Positions 16,615 to 25,562 of a stretch of DNA of 64,000 nucleotides are shown in pieces. The notes under the pieces were generated by a model. It searched no databases, had not been told where the DNA came from, and saw nothing but the letters and a program-made list of their open reading frames with translations. Numbering within the stretch: position 1 is the stretch's first letter; every line of letters starts with the position of its first letter. Both the position numbers and the translations under genes were made by a program. Source of the stretch: Spectribacter acetivorans (lineage in GTDB: Bacteria > Pseudomonadota > Gammaproteobacteria > Nevskiales > Salinisphaeraceae); the NCBI RefSeq assembly GCF_031846305.1, contig NZ_JAVRHY010000002.1:62001-126000 (forward strand), in the 5' to 3' direction.

Positions 16615-17691
16615 ATGGCACGCCCCGATCACATCCTCATTGCCGGCGGCGGCCTGATCGGCCTTATGACGGCATGGTACGCCAGGCGCGCCGGATACGC
16701 GGTGACCCTGTTCGAGGCCGATCGCGTGGCCCGCGGTGCCTCCTGGGCCGGTGGGGGCGTCCTCTGGCCGATCTACCCCTGGCGCTATCCTGCATCGGTT
16801 CAGACCGCTGCTGCCGCGGGCGCCGCACTGTACCCGGCGCTCTGCCGGGAATTGCATGCCGCCACGGGCATTGAATGCGAACTGCGCCGGACTGGCGCGG
16901 TCATCCTGGATGCCGAGGAACAGCAACGAGCCCGGGACTGGGCGGCCGAGGCCGGTCATGCCGGCTCGGCCTGGCGGGCGGCGGATATCGCCCGCCATCT
17001 GCCCGGCAGCCAGCATCGGCAGGGCTTCTGGCTGCCCGACGTGGCTCAGGTCCGTAACCCGAGATTGGGCCGGGCGCTGGCGACGGCAGCGGCGATGGCG
17101 GGTGTCGATATTCGCGACCATTGCGCGGTTACGCGGGTGCAAGCCGGTGCCGACGGATTTGAGGGCTTCGAGACCACGCATGGCTGTTTCCGGGGCGATG
17201 CTGGCGTGGTTGCGACCGGTGCCTGGGCTGGCGGAATGCCGGGTACGCACGGGTACGCCGAGATTCGGCCGGTCAAGGGACAGATGCTGTTGCTTCGCAG
17301 CCGGCCCGGCGCCTTGCCGCACATACTGGTGCATGACGGTTGTTACGCGATTCCCCGGGCGGATGGTCGCATCCTGATCGGTAGCACAGTGGAAGAAAGT
17401 GGCTTCGATGCCCATCCAACCGAGGCAGGCCGCCGGATACTTCTGGCCGCTGCCGCCGCGTTGCATGCGCCGCTTGCGGACCTTCCGATCGAGGCGCAGT
17501 GGGCCGGACTCAGGCCGGCCGCCCCGGACGGCGAACCGATTGTCGGCCCTCTGCCGGGATGCCCCGGCGTGTTCGTCAACACCGGTCACTTCCGCAATGG
17601 TGTGGCCTGCGCGCCGGCGGCGGGTCAGGCGCTGGTCCAGGCCATCGACGAAGCTGCGGGAGCATCGCGTTCTACCAGCATTCCGCGCTGA
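16615..17691 (+). CDS. thiO: Glycine oxidase ThiO (FAD-dependent)
   Basis: Oxidises glycine to iminoglycine (dehydroglycine) for the thiazole of thiamine. The 358 residues carry the Rossmann FAD motif (ILIAGGGLIGLMTAWYARRAG, about 7-27), the DAO-family GASWAGGGVLWP segment and the C-terminal GLRPAAPDGEPIVGP and NTGHFRNGV motifs of glycine/D-amino-acid oxidases. No other thiamine gene is near. The gene also adjoins the fimT-pilE minor-pilin cluster in Pseudomonas, so the position is conserved synteny; here it is sandwiched between two pilin operons. Its 3' end overlaps pilE of operon 2 antisense by 20 bp. A D-amino-acid oxidase role remains possible. Confidence 0.85.
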   Translation: MARPDHILIAGGGLIGLMTAWYARRAGYAVTLFEADRVARGASWAGGGVLWPIYPWRYPASVQTAAAAGAALYPALCRELHAATGIECELRRTGAVILDAEEQQRARDWAAEAGHAGSAWRAADIARHLPGSQHRQGFWLPDVAQVRNPRLGRALATAAAMAGVDIRDHCAVTRVQAGADGFEGFETTHGCFRGDAGVVATGAWAGGMPGTHGYAEIRPVKGQMLLLRSRPGALPHILVHDGCYAIPRADGRILIGSTVEESGFDAHPTEAGRRILLAAAAALHAPLADLPIEAQWAGLRPAAPDGEPIVGPLPGCPGVFVNTGHFRNGVACAPAAGQALVQAIDEAAGASRSTSIPR

Positions 17692-18133
17692 CATCCTTGC
17701 CGTCCTGGACCGCATTCGAGGCGGTACGTTGCCCGAGGTGATCGAGCCGCAGGACGACGCAGTCATCTTTGCGCTGGTCTTCGAGCGCCGTGGCTTCTAG
17801 CGTAAAGCCCTCATTGATGCCATCCGCATTGGTGTCAGTGCCATTCGCGACAATCTGATACCAGCCGCCTTCCGTCTCTAATTGGTCATTGGGATAATTT
17901 AGCCCCCCGGAGCCCATGTTGTCCGCATAGCTGTTCGGGCTCGACGTGGTATAGACCCGCTCCTGTCGATTCGCCGCCTCCAGCAAGAGCCGCTGCGCAT
18001 CAGTGCGGCGCGACTCCCGCACCTGATTGACGTAACTCGGGTAGGCGATCGCCGCCAGGATGCCGACAATGGCGACCGCGATAACCAGCTCGATCAGGCT
18101 GAATCCGGCGCTATCGCGTACCCGGGATGTCAT
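17672..18133 (-). CDS. pilE: Type IV minor pilin, PilE family (operon 2)
   Basis: A 153-residue minor pilin: MTSRVRDSAG|FSLIELVIAVAIVGILAAIAYPSY with a canonical cleavage site and Glu at +5. It has the PilE C-terminal pattern: a Cys in DDCVVLRLDHLGQR and a final ECW forming the likely D-loop disulfide. An internal acidic stretch (TDTNADGINEG) is present. Last gene of operon 2; its ATG overlaps the pilY1 TGA. Related to the operon 1 PilE but clearly diverged. Confidence 0.88.
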   Translation of the reverse strand: MTSRVRDSAGFSLIELVIAVAIVGILAAIAYPSYVNQVRESRRTDAQRLLLEAANRQERVYTTSSPNSYADNMGSGGLNYPNDQLETEGGWYQIVANGTDTNADGINEGFTLEATALEDQRKDDCVVLRLDHLGQRTASNAVQDGKDVSAECW

Positions 18134-21100
18134 CGTCGCAACTCCCGCCAGCTACGGCGGCCGTCGGCTTCGTAGCCGGGGTTGATAGCTTGGCTGAACG
18201 TGGTGCCATCATTGAGTGGAATGATGGCGTTGTCGAACGCCGGAACATTCGCATTCGAGGCCGCCTCTCCCCGCACTATGCCCGAAGACAGCTCACCTGG
18301 CACGGCATTCAGCACGATGGCGGACGGTCGAATGAGATCCCCGTTGAGGGTGACCCGGTCCGCCCTGGTGAACAGGAAATCGCCGTTCACATCCAGCGCG
18401 GAAAATGGGGTTCTGCCGCCCGTCGCCGCGTCAATGAGGAAGACGGAGCCGTTGCCACCGGCGGCGCAGACGTCGTCTTCCGGGATATGTGTGGAGAACG
18501 TTAGCACCCGCCCCAACAGCCCAGGTTTGTCTTTGATCAGTTCACCGCTTGCCGTCGGCAGGTCCAATACCCAGCCGCGCCTGTCGGAACCGCCTTGCGT
18601 AGACTCGGCGTCATCGTTGCCATCCTGGTATTGAACGACAGCCTGGGTGACGCCGCGAAAGGACTGTCCGCCATCACCTAAGGCGGTTCCTTCCAGCACG
18701 CTTTGTCGGGTCAGACGGGTCCGTCCCGGAATTCTCTTCGTATTGGTCGTGAAAGGCGGATCGTCCGTGAACGCGAAAACGTCCAGATCCCAGAGGCCGT
18801 AGACGCTGTGAGTAATTGACGTGTTTGCGGCTTTATCGCCAAATTCCAGATATTTGCCGGTGCCGACATACACCATCACGCCGTAACCTCGCCCGTACGG
18901 GTGAATACCTACCTGCGGCTCCGTGGTGATGGGTTGGCGCTGGCCGGCGGAGTCGCGCGCCGTAAACAGGGGGTCACCGGAAAACCCGATGGCCCAACTG
19001 GCCGCGTCACTGGCCGTCAGATCGAACTTCCAGACATTGCCGTACAAGTCTCCTGCATAGAAGTAGTCGGTGACGAAATCGCCATCGAGATCGACCGGGA
19101 AAACGCTGCTTAGCCCGTTGCCGAAGTCAGGGGTCTCGTCACTGGGTGTGGCGCCGGTGTCGATTTTCCGGATCAGGCTGCCATCGGACAGATCCACTAC
19201 GAACAGCACTGCTGATTCTTGCGCGCTGTTGTAACCGTTGCCGAATACGGCAGCCCAGCGGCCGTTGTGCAGCCGGACGATGCTGGGCTCGCTGAAGCTC
19301 TTGCCAAGGTCCGGATCCCGGAATTCCCACAACAACACATCCGACGCATTGCTTTCGGTGAGAGCGGAGGGATCGGTGACATCAAGTGCGAAGACACTGC
19401 GCCCGCCATTGCGCATGCCGGACACCAGAACCGTGCGCCACGCATTGGCGCCATTCCGCGTGATAACGGCATCAACCACGATCGGGTTACCGTCGACAAA
19501 GTACCGGTGCCTCTGGTCATAACCGGGTCGGCTCAGATCGAGAATGCTCGACTTGTCGTCGTCAGATGGATCGGGCAGCAGCTCTCCCGGAATAAACGCG
19601 AATTGCTCAACGCCATCAGCGGCCCGGAAGCCATGCAGCATGCCATCGTTGGCACCCACGTAGACCATGGGTGTACGGTTTGCGTAGGTCTGCACAAAAT
19701 CGTTGTTAGTCAGGTGTCGGTAGGGCAGGGTAAGCTGGTCCTCTATCGTGTTCTCATTCCCGTCCTGTCGCAGATCATCCCAATCCAGCGGGTACCGAAG
19801 CCGGTTCGGCGCCCCAACATAGCTGGGGCTGGAATGGACGATATCGCCAAGCAGGGCTGAGCGGTTGCGGAATGGCCCGTTATTTTTTCGTTCGTTGTTC
19901 CGGTCCCCGCGCAAATACGCGAGTTCCTCCGGGGTCATGATAGCGTCTTCACCGGTCCCGACTTCCAGGCTCGAAGCGCGGAACGGCACCCCCTGGCCGG
20001 CGCCGTCGGAGGTCAAAATCTGGCGGGCGTTGGGCGCCAGCGTTTCCAGTTGCGCCGACGCGGACCAAGCATCCGGGCAGACCTGACCGATCGTGTCGTC
20101 AACGCTGCACGATCCATTTCCGGTGCCGTCGGAGATCGAGGCCGCAATCAGATCGCCCGTCCATAGCCCGGGGACGAAAGTCGCCCGGAATAATCGCGTA
20201 TCTCCGGATACATTGCGGGAGGTTTGCGCCAGGGAAGAGGCTGCACCGCGGCGGCCGGAAATTTCGTTTAGCGTGCTGGCGAAATTGTCGGCGACCTCCT
20301 GTGGAGTGTTGGCGTTGAGCAGGGTGCCGCGGCCGTTGATGGTGGCGTGCCAGAGATCGTCTACCTGTCCCGGGCCGTAGGTGCTCAGTGACAGATCGTC
20401 CCAATTCGGGGGATTGGCATAGGGATCGTCAGTGGCTTGTTCGTCGGTGCCGAAGATGGTGCCCTGCTGTCCCAGCGTAACGGCAAATGTCACCATGTGC
20501 AGGTCGGCATTGCAGTCCAGCCAAGGGTCGGGATCCGGTTGGTCACAGCCGGGGGCTACGGCGACCTTTCCCGTCTCGAACCTACCCGCCAGCCGGTCCG
20601 CCAGTTCGCGGTAATAATACATTGCTGTATCGCCGAGTGTGTTCGACTTGCTGTCGGCAAATGGACTGCCTTGGCCACCATCGGCGTTATCGACACCTGC
20701 GGTGTAGTTGCGGTCACCGGTATAGCCGTCAGTGAACAGGATGCCGAAATTCTGCTGGCAGGCTTCAGTGATTACCTGCTCGTTACGCGCGAACTGTTCG
20801 CCCAGAAAGTGCAGGGCATGCCGGTTCGGCGTCCCCTGGGGTTGCGAAAAATCGATATCCAGAATTGAATCGATAAAAGTGCCGCGCTCACTGTCCAGAT
20901 CCCGAATGGTGACGTCGAAATAATTCAGCGACCCGCTGTCCTGGCTACCGGTCTGATTAATGGTACAGGCCCCCACATTGAAGCCGCTGACCTGATCGAA
21001 GGCGCCCGCGATGCCACCGCGAGTGGCGAGATGACGCTTGCGGTAGTACGAGAACCAGTTGGCGAAATTCTGGATCATGGCCTCGTAATGAGCTCCGGTA

Positions 21101-21936
21101 GCGAAGTTTCCGGGACGGATTGCATAGCCATACATGTCGCTGCCGTCCGGTGCTTCGCCCGTCAACGGATCGGCGGAATAGCCGAAGTCAGCCGGAAGCG
21201 GCGATTCGAGATAGAACGTGGCCGGGAAGTACTCGATCGCGAGGTAGCGGTAGTTGTCGACCGTCGCATTACCGTTAAGGCGATACCAGCCGCCGCCGGC
21301 ATCAATGATGAGACCAGCGGGCAGAAGCATATTTGGACCGATCACGAAGCTTTCGTAAGTATCGTTCTCACGGACGTCGTCGGTCAGATCGAAACGATCG
21401 CCGGCACGGGCCGGGTCCGCGTAAGCATCATCGGGATCCGCGTCGTCGTAGCCGACCCAGGGTTTGTAGGTGACGGATGGGTCGAAGTAGGACTGGTTGA
21501 AATCCGGCGATCGAGCGAACGCGAACTGCGGAATGGGGGGAATGGCGAAATAGTCGCTGTTGCTACAATACGCACGCCGGTCCCGGGCCCCGTTGCCGTT
21601 GCAGTTGTTCGGAAACAGATAGGTGTAGTTGTAATAGCTGCCTTGCTGGTCTCGGGGCGGTGAGTACAGATTGCCGTTGCTATCCGAGAAGCTACGCGTA
21701 TTCCGGTTCCACCAGAGGGTGCCGCCATCGGTGCCGAATAGCAGTTCGAAGTCCATCGAACCGGAGTCGTCCACTGCCAAGATCACGTTCGGCTTGGCGC
21801 TATTGGTCACGAACAAAGGTTGATCAGCGATATCCAGCGGTGCCGCCAGCGCTGATGCCGTAGGCAGCAGGGTTGTGATACCGAACAAGATCCGGGCTAG
21901 CAAGCAGGACACGCGTTCGATCTGTGCAGTTTTCAT
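18130..21936 (-). CDS. pilY1: PilY1-type pilus tip adhesin with intact vWA MIDAS (operon 2)
   Basis: A 1268-residue PilY1. A signal peptide covers about 1-32 (ALAAP). It is followed directly by the vWA start NVILAVDDSGSMD, whose DxSxS MIDAS residues are D56, S58 and S60. The C-terminal beta-propeller holds FGNGYNSAQESAVLFVVD and the calcium loop DLDGDFVTD near residue 946, which in Pseudomonas PilY1 controls extension versus retraction. I use the ATG at 21936, 2 bp after the pilX stop; a TTG two codons earlier would overlap that stop. This copy looks like the conventional, functional PilY1. Confidence 0.9.
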   Translation of the reverse strand: MKTAQIERVSCLLARILFGITTLLPTASALAAPLDIADQPLFVTNSAKPNVILAVDDSGSMDFELLFGTDGGTLWWNRNTRSFSDSNGNLYSPPRDQQGSYYNYTYLFPNNCNGNGARDRRAYCSNSDYFAIPPIPQFAFARSPDFNQSYFDPSVTYKPWVGYDDADPDDAYADPARAGDRFDLTDDVRENDTYESFVIGPNMLLPAGLIIDAGGGWYRLNGNATVDNYRYLAIEYFPATFYLESPLPADFGYSADPLTGEAPDGSDMYGYAIRPGNFATGAHYEAMIQNFANWFSYYRKRHLATRGGIAGAFDQVSGFNVGACTINQTGSQDSGSLNYFDVTIRDLDSERGTFIDSILDIDFSQPQGTPNRHALHFLGEQFARNEQVITEACQQNFGILFTDGYTGDRNYTAGVDNADGGQGSPFADSKSNTLGDTAMYYYRELADRLAGRFETGKVAVAPGCDQPDPDPWLDCNADLHMVTFAVTLGQQGTIFGTDEQATDDPYANPPNWDDLSLSTYGPGQVDDLWHATINGRGTLLNANTPQEVADNFASTLNEISGRRGAASSLAQTSRNVSGDTRLFRATFVPGLWTGDLIAASISDGTGNGSCSVDDTIGQVCPDAWSASAQLETLAPNARQILTSDGAGQGVPFRASSLEVGTGEDAIMTPEELAYLRGDRNNERKNNGPFRNRSALLGDIVHSSPSYVGAPNRLRYPLDWDDLRQDGNENTIEDQLTLPYRHLTNNDFVQTYANRTPMVYVGANDGMLHGFRAADGVEQFAFIPGELLPDPSDDDKSSILDLSRPGYDQRHRYFVDGNPIVVDAVITRNGANAWRTVLVSGMRNGGRSVFALDVTDPSALTESNASDVLLWEFRDPDLGKSFSEPSIVRLHNGRWAAVFGNGYNSAQESAVLFVVDLSDGSLIRKIDTGATPSDETPDFGNGLSSVFPVDLDGDFVTDYFYAGDLYGNVWKFDLTASDAASWAIGFSGDPLFTARDSAGQRQPITTEPQVGIHPYGRGYGVMVYVGTGKYLEFGDKAANTSITHSVYGLWDLDVFAFTDDPPFTTNTKRIPGRTRLTRQSVLEGTALGDGGQSFRGVTQAVVQYQDGNDDAESTQGGSDRRGWVLDLPTASGELIKDKPGLLGRVLTFSTHIPEDDVCAAGGNGSVFLIDAATGGRTPFSALDVNGDFLFTRADRVTLNGDLIRPSAIVLNAVPGELSSGIVRGEAASNANVPAFDNAIIPLNDGTTFSQAINPGYEADGRRSWRELRR

Positions 21937-21938
21937 GC

Positions 21939-22571
21939 TCAATATCGCTTCTGGTAGATACTCTGGGTAACCGCTGTTGCCGAAGGGTTGCCGCCCCTGG
22001 CGCGCCCGGTCACCCGGTAATGCGTGGACCCTTCGGCCCTGGCCGCGGTTTCAGGGTCGAGATCATCGGGACGGAAGGCTACTTCCTCGATATATAGGCG
22101 TGGCAACTCCGCCAGACCCAGAGTGCTGGCGTTGACGGTTTCGCCGGCTTTATAGAACTGGAACAGAATTGGCTCCGGCTCGTCGGATTTCGTGGCGCGG
22201 TCCCAGGGTTCAGCGGCAAGAAAACCGCCGGCATCCTGTGCCACGCCAGTTAGCGGGACATCCTCGAACCACAGTCGCCACGACTCGGTGTCGTCGGTCT
22301 CCTGTTCGGCTGGCGTCGGGTCGTACTCGTGATTCCTGCCGACCTCTGGGTAGTTGACCAGTTGGGCGAGACGCCGCTCGCCGTCACGCAGGGCGGCATC
22401 CGAGGCTTGCAGGGCGCGGAACTGCTCGCGCTGATTGGAGGTCATGCGTTCCTGCAACGTGGTGGAGCCCATGGTGGACAGGGCCAGCAGGGTGATGACG
22501 ATCAGGAAAATCATGCCGGTGATCAGCACGAATCCCTGTTGCGGGTTTTGGCGGTATTGGTATCGCATCAT
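21939..22571 (-). CDS. pilX: PilX-type minor pilin assembly protein (operon 2)
   Basis: A 210-residue PilX: RQNPQQGFVLITGMIFLIVITLLAL followed by STTLQERMTSNQREQFRALQASDAALRDGE, the standard PilX N-terminal helix. The Glu at +5 is replaced, as often in PilX. ATGA overlap with pilW upstream. Component of the pilin-like priming complex with PilV, PilW and FimT/U. Confidence 0.87.
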   Translation of the reverse strand: MMRYQYRQNPQQGFVLITGMIFLIVITLLALSTMGSTTLQERMTSNQREQFRALQASDAALRDGERRLAQLVNYPEVGRNHEYDPTPAEQETDDTESWRLWFEDVPLTGVAQDAGGFLAAEPWDRATKSDEPEPILFQFYKAGETVNASTLGLAELPRLYIEEVAFRPDDLDPETAARAEGSTHYRVTGRARGGNPSATAVTQSIYQKRY

Positions 22572-23371
22572 GGCAGCCGGTTCTTGAGGGCGATTACACG
22601 ATCGACCAGCACGCGCTGGCGCCGGTCGCTGGGCAGTTCCAGGTCGTCATCAAACAGTGTCTGCTTGAACTGCGGATCCTCGTTGGCATCGCGCGCGGTG
22701 GTCAGCACCTCGCCCTCGCTGGCGAGTACAACCTGTATGTGCACGCTGTGGACCCGATCAAAGTCGGAAACGGCCTTGACGCTGGCGGCATCGCCATAGC
22801 GATCCACGGACCCGTCTTCGTCCGTATCCATGCCGTAGCGAATCGAAAGCGCTGAAACATTCTCGATCAGGGGCAGAAAGCTGTCGCCCACGGTGCTGCC
22901 GTCGGCACGCTTTACCGCGCTGCCGTCGGCCTGTTGCAGCGACCGCTGGCACAGCAGGGTGGCGTTGCCATCGTCATCGGTGTCGGATACGTAGAAGCGG
23001 TTGGTGGAAATGACGTCTTCGTCAACCAGGCCACCGCCGCAATCGTTCAGGGCGCCATCAGACTGGAACCGGATGGTGACTTCGTCGAAATTGCCGTCTT
23101 CGCCCCGGAGCGGATCGCCGCCATTGCGAAATACCCGCTCGGTATCCAGAAACGTGTCCGGGTAATAGCCGGCGTGCGCCACGATGGTATCGAGAAAATA
23201 GGAGACCACACGGGCGTTCTGTTGCAGCGCCGCCTGCTGCTGCTGGACCTGGAAGCTTTCCCGGTTGCCGAGCAGGATCTCGAGAATGCCGGCCAGCAAC
23301 AGCAGGCCGATGACCATGCCGATCATCAACTCGGTCAGCGTAAAGCCGGACTGGCGCCGCCGAGTGGTCAT
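22568..23371 (-). CDS. pilW: PilW-type minor pilin (operon 2)
   Basis: A 267-residue minor pilin with prepilin site RRRQSG|FTLTELMIGMVIGLLLLAGILEILL (Glu at +5) and the PilW segment NRESFQVQQQQAALQQNARVV. The soluble domain includes GMDTDEDGSVDRYGD, an Asp-rich turn also seen in the operon 1 copy. ATGA overlaps on both sides. Confidence 0.87.
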   Translation of the reverse strand: MTTRRRQSGFTLTELMIGMVIGLLLLAGILEILLGNRESFQVQQQQAALQQNARVVSYFLDTIVAHAGYYPDTFLDTERVFRNGGDPLRGEDGNFDEVTIRFQSDGALNDCGGGLVDEDVISTNRFYVSDTDDDGNATLLCQRSLQQADGSAVKRADGSTVGDSFLPLIENVSALSIRYGMDTDEDGSVDRYGDAASVKAVSDFDRVHSVHIQVVLASEGEVLTTARDANEDPQFKQTLFDDDLELPSDRRQRVLVDRVIALKNRLP

Positions 23372-23907
23372 GGCACGAATTCCAGCTGGAAGCAGCGCTG
23401 GTCGATTTCGTCGGCCGCATCGTCGCAGGCGTCAAAGTCCTGGATATTCTGGCGTTCCACCTGCCGGTTGCGTTCTCGCCAGATCACCGTCACGCGGTGC
23501 GGAGACTTCCGGCTGCAGGCGTCGCCATCGGCCGGGTCGTTGTCGAGGCAATCCACCTGGCCACGTCCATTGGGTAGCCGCGCACTGATGGATTGATCCC
23601 AGGTATAGGCATCGACGGCCGCCATCTGCTCAGCGGAACATCGGTTAGTCACGCAGTCGACGCCCGGGGCCTTGCCGGCCGACGGGTTATCGATACTGGC
23701 GTAATGATTGGCGTCCACCCCCGCCAGATTACTGCGCATGCGCTCGGCAATATCCTCGGCCGCGTCATTGGCGGTCGTGCGGGTGGCCGACACATGCGTG
23801 TTGGACAGGCTTACGGCCTGCAATCCCAGCAAACCGAGCAGGCCGATCGACACCACCACCAGCGCAATCAACGCCTCCAGCAGCGTGAACCCCTGTTGTC
23901 GGATCAT
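23368..23907 (-). CDS. pilV: PilV-type minor pilin (operon 2)
   Basis: A 179-residue minor pilin starting MIRQQG|FTLLEALIALVVVSIGLLGLLGLQAV, a very short leader with Glu at +5, then the PilV motif RTTANDAAEDIAERMRSN. Of three in-frame ATGs (23934, 23916, 23907) I use 23907 because it makes the same 4-bp ATGA overlap with the preceding stop that is seen through the rest of the operon. Confidence 0.85.
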   Translation of the reverse strand: MIRQQGFTLLEALIALVVVSIGLLGLLGLQAVSLSNTHVSATRTTANDAAEDIAERMRSNLAGVDANHYASIDNPSAGKAPGVDCVTNRCSAEQMAAVDAYTWDQSISARLPNGRGQVDCLDNDPADGDACSRKSPHRVTVIWRERNRQVERQNIQDFDACDDAADEIDQRCFQLEFVP

Positions 23908-24452
23908 GACTTGCATGGGCTGGCCGGGCCGCATTTCTCGGTGCGCATGTTGCCGCTGAACAGAACCGTGATATCGGTGCGCTCGTCCGCGTTATCCGGA
24001 CGCGCCACGCTGAGCGTGCCGACGGTTCCTTCAGCGAAACCGTTGGGGTCAAAGGTCACGCGCTCATCCAGCGTGCCGGTGCCGGAAATCGCCAGCCCCT
24101 GGTGCGCCTGGTTGTTGACCCGCAGAAGTGGCTCGTCGGCCGCTTTGCGGACGCCGCTGTTGGTCGGATCAACGAAGATGATCCAGCCCTGCTGCCAACC
24201 GCCATCGGCGGTGCAGGACTGGCCGTCGCCACTCTTGCAAACGGTCACGTCCCGGCCGCGGGTGACGGCTTCGCTGCGGGCGAAATGCAGGTCGGCGAGC
24301 AGGCTGTTGGCCTGGGACGCAACCAGATTGCGTTCGATCATGGCGCGATAGGCGGGTACGGCCACAACCAGAAGAACCGCCGCAACCGCCAGACCGACCA
24401 GCAGTTCGATCAGCGTGAATCCCGCCCGGCGGCAGGCTACGCTAGTCCCCAT
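23904..24452 (-). CDS. fimT: FimT/FimU (GspH-type) minor pilin, first gene of operon 2
   Basis: A 182-residue GspH-like minor pilin: MGTSVACRRAG|FTLIELLVGLAVAAVLLVVAVPAY, with Glu at +5, and the LLADLHFARSEAVTRGRDVTVCKS segment shared with the operon 1 homologue. The ATG at 24452 follows a GAGGGAAG ribosome site; the open frame to 24485 is not needed. It heads operon 2 and is divergent from the PilE-like gene at 24538. Confidence 0.86.
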   Translation of the reverse strand: MGTSVACRRAGFTLIELLVGLAVAAVLLVVAVPAYRAMIERNLVASQANSLLADLHFARSEAVTRGRDVTVCKSGDGQSCTADGGWQQGWIIFVDPTNSGVRKAADEPLLRVNNQAHQGLAISGTGTLDERVTFDPNGFAEGTVGTLSVARPDNADERTDITVLFSGNMRTEKCGPASPCKS

Positions 24453-24537
24453 GGTGCTTCCCTCGACGCTTATATCCATTAGCATGAAACGGCATCAGCC
24501 TTCGCGAACAGGTCTTCGGTCCGACGAACGTGCCCGA

Positions 24538-25026
24538 ATGTCCGATGAATGGTCACATCTACCCGGATTCCCACGCAGTCAGGCCGGCTTCAGCCTGCTC
24601 GAAGCTCTGATTCTGCTGCTCCTGGCGGGTGCGATCTGCCTGGCGCTCTGGCCGCATTATGCGAACTGGCAACGCGCACAGCACCGGGAACCCGCACGCC
24701 AAGCCCTGCAAGAACTGGCTCGGGCGCTGGAAGATCATCATCAGCGGACCGATACCTATGCCGGTGCCGCCGGGACCGACGGCGAGCCGCGGGACACCGG
24801 TGCGCCACGACTGGCGCCGACGGAGGTCGTGGATGACGGCACAACGTATTACCGACTGTCGATCGTGACCGCCAATCGGCGGGGTTTCGAAATCCGGGCT
24901 GCGCCAGTGGCGTCTCAGACTGCCGATACCTGCGGGACGCTGACGCTCACGGCATCAGGTCAGCGCGGGATGGTCGGCGCCGCGCCGGAAGCGCGCCGTG
25001 AGAACTGCTGGCCTCGGGCGCAATGA
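24538..25026 (+). CDS. PilE-like type IV pilin-family protein, divergent from operon 2
   Basis: About 162 residues. A class III prepilin-type start is present: FPRSQAG|FSLLEALILLLLAGAICLALW, Gly at -1 and Glu at +5, but the helix is Leu-rich and lacks the usual PilE follow-up. The C terminus (DTCGTLTLTASGQRG...ENCW) matches the Cys-x(n)-CysTrp ending of both PilE proteins, most closely the operon 1 copy. I infer a third, rapidly evolving PilE paralogue. The start at 24538 gives a leader of about 17 residues; an ATG at 24484 is the alternative. It stands alone on the plus strand before the tRNA region. Confidence 0.7.
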   Translation: MSDEWSHLPGFPRSQAGFSLLEALILLLLAGAICLALWPHYANWQRAQHREPARQALQELARALEDHHQRTDTYAGAAGTDGEPRDTGAPRLAPTEVVDDGTTYYRLSIVTANRRGFEIRAAPVASQTADTCGTLTLTASGQRGMVGAAPEARRENCWPRAQ

Positions 25027-25053
25027 AACGGCGACAAGCCACCCCTGATGAAA

Positions 25054-25082
25054 TTGTGGCCGCGAGGCGGTTTCTCTATAAT
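25054..25082 (+). promoter_or_regulatory. Near-consensus sigma-70 promoter before the tRNA-Thr / tRNA-Ser region
   Basis: TTGTGG (25054-25059), a 17-bp spacer and a perfect TATAAT (25077-25082) followed by a GC-rich discriminator (CGCGCC), the style of stable-RNA promoters. It lies about 165 bp upstream of tRNA-Thr. The span 25083-25255 contains no convincing ORF; a CCAGG/CCTGG hairpin is present near 25193-25208. Confidence 0.65.
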
Positions 25083-25255
25083 CGCGCCGAGTTTGCGATC
25101 GACGTCGCTCCACCTCCGAATCTACAGCGGTTTTTACGTGCCGGCATGGCGTGATCAGGAGTATCGACACCGTCAAGTCATGTGGTATCGCACCAGGTAA
25201 GCGCCTGGCGAGGGCAGCACGCCCGAGCGACGACTGATGATCGACAATTTGATTA

Positions 25256-25331
25256 GCCGGGATAGCTCAGTTGGTAGAGCAGGGCATTCGTAATGCCAAG
25301 GTCGCAGGTTCGACTCCTGTTCCCGGCACCA
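25256..25331 (+). tRNA. tRNA-Thr (anticodon CGT)
   Basis: A 76-nt cloverleaf with encoded CCA. The acceptor GCCGGGA pairs with TCCCGGC; the anticodon stem GGGCA/TGCCA encloses TTCGTAA, so the anticodon is CGT, decoding ACG; the T-arm has GGTTCGACTCC. Confidence 0.95.
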
Positions 25332-25357
25332 TTTAAAAGCCAGACCGTGCGCCGGCA

Positions 25358-25562
25358 AGGACGCCCGAGCGACGCCAAACCGCACCACGACTTAAAACGG
25401 AGAGGTGGCAGAGTGGGCGAGCCGGAGACAGACGAATCACGGATTCGTCCCGGCGAGCGCAGGGCAGGAGCCCGGCCGGAGAGCGCCGGATACCAGCGAG
25501 GGCAGGACGCCCGAGCGACGCCAAACCGCACCACGACTTAAAACGGAGAGGTGGCAGAGTGG
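25358..25562 (+). repeat. 59-bp direct repeat carrying the 5' end of tRNA-Ser
   Basis: Positions 25358-25416 and 25504-25562 are identical over 59 bp; the match continues to 25420/25566 with one mismatch. Each copy has the spacer core ACGCCCGAGCGACG, an A/T-rich stretch, and the first 18 nt of tRNA-Ser. A third partial copy of the core, 25208-25232, matches 25496-25520 with one mismatch and precedes tRNA-Thr. Between the two long copies lies a perfect 8-bp hairpin (25431-25438 with 25442-25449). No gene is visible in 25332-25544. Confidence 0.8.
25399..25416 (+). pseudogene. Truncated tRNA-Ser 5' fragment
   Basis: Eighteen nucleotides identical to the 5' end of the tRNA-Ser at 25545 (acceptor strand and start of the D-arm), then the sequence diverges completely. 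No anticodon or T-arm follows, so it cannot fold as a tRNA. It is the end of the first 59-bp repeat copy. Confidence 0.7.
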
